NCBI GenBank assembly: GCA_963733915.1
Contig: CAVTEP010000008.1
Span: 186,001-250,000 of the forward strand
Direction: 5' to 3'
Length of the DNA: 64,000 nucleotides
From: Sulfomarinibacter sp963733915
GTDB lineage: Bacteria > Acidobacteriota > Thermoanaerobaculia > Thermoanaerobaculales > Sulfomarinibacteraceae
Numbering within the stretch: position 1 is the first letter of the stretch; each line of letters opens with the position of its first letter. Below, one piece after another: positions 37,909-46,296 of this stretch. The notes under the pieces were generated by a model. That model saw nothing but the letters and a program-made list of their open reading frames with translations, was not told the DNA's origin and ran no database searches. Position numbers and translations under genes: made by a program.

Positions 37909-40634
37909 ATGATCGGCAGCAGTTTTTCACACTACAAGGTGACCTCGAAATTGGGCGAGGGCGGGATGGGGGAGGTGTGGCGCGCCGAGGACACCAAGCT
38001 CGGCCGTCAGGTGGCATTGAAGATGCTGCCCGAGGTCTTCGCCCAGGATCCCGAGCGGCTGGCGCGATTCGAGCGCGAGGCGCGGGTGCTGGCGTCGCTC
38101 TCGCACCCCAACATCGCCGGGATCCACGGTCTCGAGGAGGTCGACGGCAAGCGCTTCCTGGTGATGGAGCTGGTGGAAGGGCAGACCCTGGCCGAGCGCA
38201 TCCAGCAGGGGCCGATGCCGGTCGACGAGGCGGTGCGCATCGCCAAGCAGATCGCCGAGGCGGTGGAGGCGGCGCACGAGAAGGGCGTCGTCCACCGCGA
38301 CCTCAAACCGGCCAACGTCAATCTCACACCCGGACGGCGGCATCAAGGTGCTGGACTTCGGTCTGGCCAAGGCCTTGATCGGTGACCCGATGTCCGGCGA
38401 CAGCGTCAGCCACGATCTGTCGCTGTCGCCGACCCTGACCCAGGCGATGACCGGGCTGGGGGTGCTGCTGGGAACCGCGGGTTACATGAGCCCGGAGCAG
38501 GCGCGGGGCAAGCCGGTGGACCGGCGGGCGGACATCTGGGCCTTCGGCTGCATCCTCTACGAGATGCTGACCGGCCAGCGCTTGTTTACCGGGGAGACGG
38601 CGACCGACGTGATCGGCGCGGTGGTGCACAAGGAGCCCGACCTCGACGAGCTGTCGTCGAAGGTGCCGGCGCGGATCCGCCGCCTGCTCGAGCAGTGCCT
38701 GCAAAAAGATGCGACCCGTCGCCTGCAGTCGATAGGCGACGCCCGGATCGCGCTCCAGGAGTGGATGGAGAACCCGGAGGCCGAATCTGCGATGGTCGTG
38801 GCGGCGCCTCAGGGATGGCGCAGATGGCTGCCAGGTTTGACCGCTGCCGCCGGGCTTCTCGTCGGCGGAATCGCGGTGGCCTTATTCGCCGGCGGTGGCG
38901 CACCGGCGAGCGAGCCGGTGCGCCGATTCGAGGTACAGATCGCCGACTCGGTGCTCGACTGGTCCTTGGGCTCGGGGGTCGTGCTGTCGCCCGACAGCAA
39001 GTTCCTCGCCTACGTCGAGGGCGGGGGCAACGAGTCGACGCTCTTTCTGCGTCCACTCGACCAGTTCGAGGGCCACCGGGTGGCGGGCGGCACTGGGACG
39101 GAAAACGCGTATCATCCGTTCTTTTCGCCCGACTCGCAGTGGCTGGGCTATGTCACTCCACAGACGCTCAAAAAGGTTTCGGTCACCGGCGGGTCACCGA
39201 TCACGCTCTGCCAGCTCGACCGCAGCCGCGGTGCGAGTTGGGGGCCGGACGGCACAATCGTTTTCGCGCCGTCGGCGAACACCGGGCTCTCGGTCGTACC
39301 GGCCACTGGCGGCGAATCGAAGCAGCTCACCACTCTCGACGAGGCTGCGGGAGAGGTCAGCCACCGCTGGCCGCAGTGGCTGCCCGGCGGCAAGAAGATC
39401 CTGTTTACGGCCAGCACCGAGGCGACCGACTTCTCCGGAGCCAGCCTGGTTGTCCTCGATGTTCCCGAGTGGAAAGCGCACCGTGATCCATCGCGGCGGC
39501 TACTACGCCCGTTACGTCCCTACCGGACACGTGCTCTACGTCAATGACGACACCATCTTTGCCCTGCCGTTTGATATCGAGCGGCTGGAGGCGACGGGTT
39601 CGCAGTTTCCGGTCCTCGAGGGGATCGAGGCGGATCCGGTCAACGGTTCGGCGCAGTACGACGTGGCCGAGACCGGGCTGCTCGGTTATCTGCCGGGGGT
39701 CGCCGACCTTCGCCCGTTCTCCATCGTGCGGGTCGACGCCGAGCAACGCAGTGAGATTCTCTGGCAGGAACCCGGGGTCTTCGGCACCCCGAGGTTGTCC
39801 CCCGAAGGGGGCAGGCTGGCGCTGTCGGTGCTGCGCGACGGCAACTGGGACCTCTGGGTCTACGACCTCGAACGGGGTGTGGCGACCCGGATCACCTTCG
39901 GCGCGGGCTACGACGCCGACCCGGTGTGGTCGCCGGACGGTCGCTGGCTCGCCTTCGCCTCCGATCGAGAAGACGGGATGACGGTGTACCGCAAGCGTGC
40001 GGACGGCTCCGGTCAGGCCGAGCGTCTGCTGGACCCGGCATTGCTGCCGAGCCCCTACCCCAACGCGTGGTCGCCCGACGGCCGCTGGCTGGCGGTGAGT
40101 CCAACCGGAGCCGGGGGCAACGATCTGTGGATCGTACCGGCGGACGGCCAGGGCGAGTCCGAGGCGCTGATGGCGACGCCGTACTCCGAGGTGTTTGCCA
40201 CCTTCTCTCCCGACGGCCGCTGGATCGCATACGAGTCCGACGAGTCCGGTCGACTCGAGGTCTACGTCGGATCGTTTCCGGCCGGAGGCGGCAAGTGGCA
40301 GATCTCGGACGAGGGTGGTTCGCAGGCGGTATGGGCACGCGACGGCCGCCGTCTCTATTACCGCACTGACGACGGCGTCATGGTGGTCGAGGTCGACGGC
40401 CGCGGCGACAGCTTTCGCGCCGGCAAGCCGCGACCCGCGATCTCAGGCACCTACGTCGGTGGACTGAACGGGGTCCAGGCCGGCAACTACTTCTTCCCCG
40501 ACTATGATGTCGCCCCCGACGGCAGCTTCGTGCTCTTTGCCGGCGACGAACAGCCCGTGGGCGTGACGACCGCCAAGCTCGTCACCGGGTGGTTTTCGGA
40601 GCTCAAACGCCTGACGACGGCGACCGGCAAGTAG
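37909..40634 (+). CDS. Tandem receptor kinase copy 2, two frameshifts
   Basis: The kinase half matches the other copies. The sequence diverges after the EWMENPEAESAMV linker, with its own membrane helix (WLPGLTAAAGLLVGGIAVAL) and a distinct propeller (VRRFEVQIADSVLDWSLGSG, LSPEGGRLALSVLRDGNWDL). Extra C bases in CC runs at 38329-38331 (before DFG, same site as copy 1) and near 39464-39466 break the frame; removing both gives 907 residues. The propeller frame from the second shift to the stop is otherwise intact. The gene starts 46 nt after copy 1 ends and has the shared GGAGGAGCGAGC leader. Whether it is truly broken depends on confirming the two C runs. Confidence 0.85.
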
Positions 40635-40787
40635 AGGGGCACAGCGGATGGTAGGGACACTGAGTCGCGCGTTGGATTTCTCCAGGAATTCCGCGCGGTC
40701 GCGGCGGTTTTAAATAGACGGGTTGTCTTTCGTCCTGACAATTGATTTTCATACCCCCGCCATCCGGGGGGCTCCGGAGGAGCGAGC

Positions 40788-43496
40788 ATGATCGGCAGCA
40801 GTTTTTCACACTACAAGGTGACCTCGAAGCTGGGCGAGGGCGGGATGGGGGAGGTGTGGCGGGCCGAGGACACCAAGCTCGGCCGCCAGGTGGCATTGAA
40901 GATGCTGCCCGAGGTCTTTGCCCAGGATCCCGAGCGGCTGGCGCGATTCGAGCGCGAGGCGCGGGTGCTGGCGTCGCTTTCGCACCCCAACATCGCCGGG
41001 ATCCACGGTCTCGAGGAGGTCGACGGCAAGCGCTTCCTGGTGATGGAGCTGGTGGAAGGGCAGACCCTGGCCGAGCGCATCCAGCAGGGGCCGATGCCGG
41101 TCGACGAGGCGGTGCGCATCGCCAAGCAGATCGCCGAGGCGGTGGAGGCGGCGCACGAGAAGGGCGTGGTCCACCGCGACCTCAAACCGGCCAACGTCAA
41201 CCTCACACCGGACGGCGGCATCAAGGTGCTGGACTTCGGTCTGGCCAAGGCCTTGATCGGTGACCCGATGTCCGGCGACAGTGTCAGCCACGATCTGTCG
41301 CTGTCGCCGACCCTGACCCAGGCGATGACCGGGCTGGGGGTGCTGCTGGGAACCGCGGGTTACATGAGCCCGGAGCAGGCGCGGGGCAAGCCGGTGGACC
41401 GGCGGGCGGACATCTGGGCCTTTGGCTGCATCCTCTACGAGATGCTGACCGGCCAGCGCTTGTTCACCGGGGAGACGGCGACCGACGTGATCGGCGCGGT
41501 GGTGCACAAGGAGCCCGACCTCGACGAGCTCTCGTCGAAGGTGCCGGCGCGGATCCGTCGTTTGCTCGAGAGGTGCCTGCAGAAGGACCCGACCCGCCGT
41601 CTGCAGTCGATCGGCGATGCACGGATCGCGCTCCAGGAGTGGCTGGAGAACCCCAAGGCCCAAACGGTCGAGGTCGCGATGGACCGCCCGGGCTGGCTGC
41701 CCTGGGCGGTGGCCGCGGCTGCGGCGCTCGCCGGCCTCGCGCTGGGAGGGTATTTTCTGGGATCGAGCGAGCAGGATCCGCTTCCCACTCAACGATTCGT
41801 GGTCGAGCTCGCGGAGGAGCCACCGTTTACCAACCGCGGCGCCGCCGCGGTTCCCTCGCCGGATGGGCGTTATCTCGCCTACGCGACTTCGGTCGACGGG
41901 GGTGGCGCTCTCTATTTGCGGCCCCTCGAGAGGTTGGAGAGCCTGCAGGTGGCCATCGGCCAGTCCCGCGAGTGGCCGCATAACGCGTTCTTTTCCCCCG
42001 ACAATCAGTGGCTCGCGTTCTTCACCGTCGCCGAGCTCAAGAAGGTGCCTGTGACTGGTGGTTCGCCGATCACGTTGGCTCAGACCGAAATGCCGCGCGG
42101 CGGCAGCTGGAGCGCGGACGGGCGCATTGTCTTCGCGCCGGAATCGAGCGGAGGGCTCTCGATCGTGCCGGCGGCTGGCGGCGATGTGGTGCCCTTGACA
42201 ACAGTCTCAGATGAGGAGGGCTTCGAGAGCCACCGATATCCACAGTGGCTGCCGGGCGACCGTGCGGTGCTCTTCACCGTTGTCGATCCGGCGGGTAACC
42301 GTCTCGAGATCGTCGACGTCGAGAGCGGCGAGCGGAGGGTGTTGCACGAGGGTGGTTTCTACGGTCGTTACGTTCCCACTGGTCACGTGCTCTTCGTCGA
42401 CGGCGATGCGGTTTTTGCAATGCCTTTTGACGTCACGCGACTCGAGCGAACCGGGTCGCCGATGCCGGTGCTCGAGGGGGTTGCCTCGTTTCCTGCCGGA
42501 GGTCAGGCGCAGTATGCGGTCTCGGACAACGGATTGCTGATCTACCGGCCTGGTTCCGACGATCTCGATCCTTTCCCAATCGCCTGGGCGGACCGCTCCG
42601 GCCGAATCGAAAGCTTGTGGGACGACGAGGGCATCTATGGCTCGCCACGCCTCGCTCCGGACGGCCGTCGGCTCGCGGTTTCGGTTCAGCGCGGGGACGA
42701 CTGGGACGTCTGGGTTTATGACATCGAGCGAGATGTTGCGACACGCCTGACATTCGAGAGTGGCTACGACGCCGATCCGGTGTGGTCGCCCGACGGCCGC
42801 TACGTAGCCTTTACGTCCGATCGCGACGAGGGTCAGTACGCGACCTACCGCACCCGCAGTGACGGCACCGGCGAGGCGGAACGATTGATCGAACCGGGCA
42901 AGCTCGAATTCCCGGCACCCTTGAGCTGGTCCCCTGATGGCAGCCGCCTGTTGGTGATAACCCCGGGAGCGAACGGTTCGGACGATCTCTGGTTCGTGCC
43001 TGCGGACGGGCAGGGTGAACCCGAGGCGTTCCTCGCATCTCCCTTCGACGAGGGCGATGGTCACTTCTCGCCGGACGGGTGGTGGATCGCCTACCGCTCC
43101 AACGAGACCGGAGATTCGGAGATCTACGTGCGCTCGACGCGGGGGCCCGGCAAGTGGCAGATCTCGGATGGCGGTGGTTGGCAGCCGCTGTGGTCGGGTG
43201 ACGAAAGGACGCTTTTCTTCCGCAGCCGCGAGGGGCTCAACGTCGTCGAGTTCGAGGTCGAGGGCGACGAGTTCCGTGCGGGTCGTCCCCAATTCTTGTT
43301 CGGGGAAGTTTTCGGTGGACCATCTGGGGTGCAGTTGCCGGGCTTCATTTTCTTCGACTACGACGTCAGCGCCGATGGCGAGCGATTCGTCGTTTTTCCA
43401 CGCCGAAGCGAACAGGAGGCCGGTTCTGCAAATGTCCATGTCGTCAGTGGCTGGTTCGAGGAGCTGCGACGGCTGACTGCGGGCGGCAGCAAGTAG
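40788..43496 (+). CDS. Tandem receptor kinase copy 3 (intact)
   Basis: A 902-residue membrane Ser/Thr kinase. Kinase residues 1-285: glycine loop 16-23, Lys38, alpha-C Glu57, HRD 129-131, DFG 149-151, GTAGYMSPEQARG 188-200. The end of the kinase domain has private variants (RCLQKDPTRR). The membrane helix WLPWAVAAAAALAGLALGGY leads to a propeller that differs from all other copies (RFVVELAEEPPFTNRGAAAV, DRSGRIESLWDDEGIYGSPR). PD40 units such as WSPDGRYVAFTSDRDEGQYA place it with TolB-like sensors. A 153-nt spacer, the longest in the array, precedes it and carries a hairpin (CCCCCGCCATCCGGGGG) 17 nt before the ATG, so an internal promoter is possible. Confidence 0.95.
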   Translation: MIGSSFSHYKVTSKLGEGGMGEVWRAEDTKLGRQVALKMLPEVFAQDPERLARFEREARVLASLSHPNIAGIHGLEEVDGKRFLVMELVEGQTLAERIQQGPMPVDEAVRIAKQIAEAVEAAHEKGVVHRDLKPANVNLTPDGGIKVLDFGLAKALIGDPMSGDSVSHDLSLSPTLTQAMTGLGVLLGTAGYMSPEQARGKPVDRRADIWAFGCILYEMLTGQRLFTGETATDVIGAVVHKEPDLDELSSKVPARIRRLLERCLQKDPTRRLQSIGDARIALQEWLENPKAQTVEVAMDRPGWLPWAVAAAAALAGLALGGYFLGSSEQDPLPTQRFVVELAEEPPFTNRGAAAVPSPDGRYLAYATSVDGGGALYLRPLERLESLQVAIGQSREWPHNAFFSPDNQWLAFFTVAELKKVPVTGGSPITLAQTEMPRGGSWSADGRIVFAPESSGGLSIVPAAGGDVVPLTTVSDEEGFESHRYPQWLPGDRAVLFTVVDPAGNRLEIVDVESGERRVLHEGGFYGRYVPTGHVLFVDGDAVFAMPFDVTRLERTGSPMPVLEGVASFPAGGQAQYAVSDNGLLIYRPGSDDLDPFPIAWADRSGRIESLWDDEGIYGSPRLAPDGRRLAVSVQRGDDWDVWVYDIERDVATRLTFESGYDADPVWSPDGRYVAFTSDRDEGQYATYRTRSDGTGEAERLIEPGKLEFPAPLSWSPDGSRLLVITPGANGSDDLWFVPADGQGEPEAFLASPFDEGDGHFSPDGWWIAYRSNETGDSEIYVRSTRGPGKWQISDGGGWQPLWSGDERTLFFRSREGLNVVEFEVEGDEFRAGRPQFLFGEVFGGPSGVQLPGFIFFDYDVSADGERFVVFPRRSEQEAGSANVHVVSGWFEELRRLTAGGSK

Positions 43497-43541
43497 GATC
43501 GGCGAGATACTCCGCGATCGGCGGGCATTGAAGGAGCGAGC

Positions 43542-46250
43542 ATGATCGGCAGCAGTTTTTCACACTACAAGGTGACCTCGAAGCTGGGCGAGGGCGGGAT
43601 GGGGGAGGTGTGGCGGGCCGAGGACACCAAGCTCGGCCGCCAGGTGGCATTGAAGATGCTGCCCGAGGTCTTCGCCCAGGATCCCGAGCGGCTGGCGCGA
43701 TTCGAGCGCGAGGCGCGGGTGCTGGCGTCGCTTTCGCACCCCAACATCGCCGGGATCCACGGTCTCGAGGAGGTCGACGGCAAGCGCTTCCTGGTGATGG
43801 AGCTGGTGGAAGGGCAGACCCTGGCGGAGCGCATCCAGCAGGGGCCGATGCCGGTCGACGAGGCGGTGCGCATCGCCAAACAGATCGCCGAGGCGGTGGA
43901 GGCGGCGCACGAGAAGGGCGTGGTCCACCGCGACCTCAAACCGGCCAACGTCAATCTCACACCGGACGGCGGCATCAAGGTGCTGGACTTCGGTCTGGCG
44001 AAGGCGCTGATCGGTGACCCGATGTCCGGCGACAGCGTCAGCCACGATCTGTCGCTGTCGCCGACCCTGACCCAGGCGATGACCGGGCTGGGGGTGCTGC
44101 TGGGAACCGCGGGTTACATGAGCCCGGAGCAGGCGCGGGGCAAACCGGTCGACCGGCGGGCGGACATCTGGGCCTTTGGCTGCATCCTCTACGAGATGCT
44201 GACCGGCCAGCGCTTGTTCACCGGGGAGACGGCGACCGACGTGATCGGCGCGGTGGTGCACAAGGAGCCCGACCTCGACGAGCTGTCGTCGAAGGTGCCA
44301 GCGCGGATCCGCCGTTTGCTCGAGCAGTGCCTGCAAAAAGATGCGACCCGTCGCCTGCAGTCGATAGGCGACGCCCGGATCGCGCTCCAGGAGTGGATCG
44401 AAAACCCAGCGGCGGAAGACGCCGTTGCGCCCGAGGTCGCCCGCCGTTCGCCGTGGGTGCTGGCCGCGGGTATCGCGGCCGGATTGGCCGTTGGTTTGCT
44501 GGTCGGCGCCATGGTCCTCGGCGGTGGCGGCGAGCCCGAGCCAGTGCGGCGGTCGTCCATCCTGGTGGGGTCCGAAGGCCTGTTCTCGGGCTTTGGCACC
44601 AGCGCCGTGCTCTCGCCCGACGCGAAAAACCTGGCCTACGTCCTCGGATCCGGCAGCGAGGGCGGTGCGATCCTCCTTCGTCCGCTCGACCGCTTCGAAC
44701 CCACCGCCATCGCCAGTGGCGGCGCAGGATCGGCTCCCTACCAGCCGTTTTTTTCGCCGCGTGGCGATTGGCTGGGATACGTCACGCCGACCGAGCTCAA
44801 AAAGGTATCCACCGCCGGCGGCGCGCCGATCACCCTGTGCAAGGTCGATCTCAGCCGCGGTGCAAGCTGGGGAAGCGACGAGACCATTGTTTTTTCACCG
44901 TCGCCGAGGAGCGGTCTGATGCGGATGTCCTCCGCGGGCGGCGAGACCCAGGCTCTGACAACCCTCGCCGACGGCGAGATTAGCCACCGTTGGCCGCAGT
45001 GGTTGCCCGACGGCAAGTCGGTGCTCTTCACGTCGCTCACTGAAGACGGTGGGAACTTTGAGGGCGCCAGCCTCGAGGTGGTGACGGTGGCGACCGGTGA
45101 GCGGAAGGTCGTCCATCGCGGTGGCTACCACGGACGCTACGTCGCAACGGGGCACATCCTCTATGTCCACGAGGACACTCTCTTCGCGCTGCCCTTCGAC
45201 GCCGGGAAGCTCGAGACTCTCGGCTCCCAGATGCCGGTGCTCGAGGGAGTGGGCGCCAGCGTCGTTCAGGGTGCCGCGCAGTTCGACGTGTCGACCGACG
45301 GTGTGCTCGTCTACGCACCGATGTCCCGCGAAGGCGATCCCTTTCCAGTCGTTTGGGTGGACCGCACCGGACGAACGGAGCCGTTGTGGTCGGAGCCCGC
45401 GCTGTACGCCAACCCCGAGCTCTCGCCCGACGGCGGGAGGCTTGCTCTGTCGATTCTGCGCGGCAACAACTGGGACGTTTGGGTGTACGACCTCGCACGT
45501 AAGGTCGCAACGCGTTTGACCTTCGATGAGGGCTATGACGCCGATGAAATCTGGTCTCCCGACGGCCGATACATCGCCTTCAGCTCGAATCGGGAGGGCA
45601 ACCAGGCAGTCTACAAAAAGGCCGCGGACGGATCGGGCGAAGAAGAGGTGGTTGTTTCGAGCGACAAGCTTTCGGGGCTGTATCCGACATCGTGGTCCCC
45701 CGACGGTCGGTGGATCATGCTCTGGAGCGGGAACTCCGACATTTACGTGTTCGACCTCGAAAGCGGCGAGTTGGAGCCGTATCAGACCAGCGATTTCGGC
45801 GAGTTCAACCCGAGCTTCTCTCCCGACGGCCGGTGGATAGCGTACGATTCCAACGAGTCCGGCCGTCTCGAAATTTATGTGCGCGGATTTCCCGCAGGAG
45901 GCGGAAAGTGGCAGGTTTCGGACGGCGGCGGCGCCTTGGCCCGTTGGTCAGCCGATGGTCGCGAGCTCTTCTATCGCACCGAGGAAGGTATCGTCGGGGT
46001 CGAGGTCGACGGCAGCGGAACGACCTTCGAGGTCGGCACCCCGCGCACCTTGTTCACCGGTTCCTTCCTGGGTGGGATCAACGGTGTCGCGGTGGGTGGC
46101 TTTGTCTTTCCCGATTACACCGTCAGCGGCGATGGCGAGCAGTTTGTGATGTTTGCCGGAAGAGAAGAAACCAGCCGCCCGACCTCGGTAAACCTGGTCA
46201 CGAACTGGTTTGACGAATTGAGGCGCTTGACTTCGGTGGGTGGCAGGTAG
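43542..46250 (+). CDS. Tandem receptor kinase copy 4 (intact twin of copy 1)
   Basis: A 902-residue intact kinase. The kinase domain is identical in protein sequence to copies 3 and 5 over most of residues 1-260. The membrane segment SPWVLAAGIAAGLAVGLLVG (303-322) is followed by the propeller VRRSSILVGSEGLFSGFGTS, which is almost the same as in copy 1. The nucleotide differences from copy 1 are scattered and mostly silent, and copy 4 lacks both of its frameshifts. The ATG has AAGGAGCGAGC. It is the functional version of this sensor type; the duplication with copy 1 spans the gene and its downstream spacer. Confidence 0.95.
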   Translation: MIGSSFSHYKVTSKLGEGGMGEVWRAEDTKLGRQVALKMLPEVFAQDPERLARFEREARVLASLSHPNIAGIHGLEEVDGKRFLVMELVEGQTLAERIQQGPMPVDEAVRIAKQIAEAVEAAHEKGVVHRDLKPANVNLTPDGGIKVLDFGLAKALIGDPMSGDSVSHDLSLSPTLTQAMTGLGVLLGTAGYMSPEQARGKPVDRRADIWAFGCILYEMLTGQRLFTGETATDVIGAVVHKEPDLDELSSKVPARIRRLLEQCLQKDATRRLQSIGDARIALQEWIENPAAEDAVAPEVARRSPWVLAAGIAAGLAVGLLVGAMVLGGGGEPEPVRRSSILVGSEGLFSGFGTSAVLSPDAKNLAYVLGSGSEGGAILLRPLDRFEPTAIASGGAGSAPYQPFFSPRGDWLGYVTPTELKKVSTAGGAPITLCKVDLSRGASWGSDETIVFSPSPRSGLMRMSSAGGETQALTTLADGEISHRWPQWLPDGKSVLFTSLTEDGGNFEGASLEVVTVATGERKVVHRGGYHGRYVATGHILYVHEDTLFALPFDAGKLETLGSQMPVLEGVGASVVQGAAQFDVSTDGVLVYAPMSREGDPFPVVWVDRTGRTEPLWSEPALYANPELSPDGGRLALSILRGNNWDVWVYDLARKVATRLTFDEGYDADEIWSPDGRYIAFSSNREGNQAVYKKAADGSGEEEVVVSSDKLSGLYPTSWSPDGRWIMLWSGNSDIYVFDLESGELEPYQTSDFGEFNPSFSPDGRWIAYDSNESGRLEIYVRGFPAGGGKWQVSDGGGALARWSADGRELFYRTEEGIVGVEVDGSGTTFEVGTPRTLFTGSFLGGINGVAVGGFVFPDYTVSGDGEQFVMFAGREETSRPTSVNLVTNWFDELRRLTSVGGR

Positions 46251-46296
46251 CGGGGTGTCGGTTTCCGCGAGATCTGAGGACGTTGGAGGAGCGAGC

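Noticed and set aside
35572..38331. Programmed +1 frameshifting at the CCC runs of kinase copies 1 and 2
   Set aside because: The three intact copies make the full protein without a shift, no stimulatory element is seen, and the region has many other indels.
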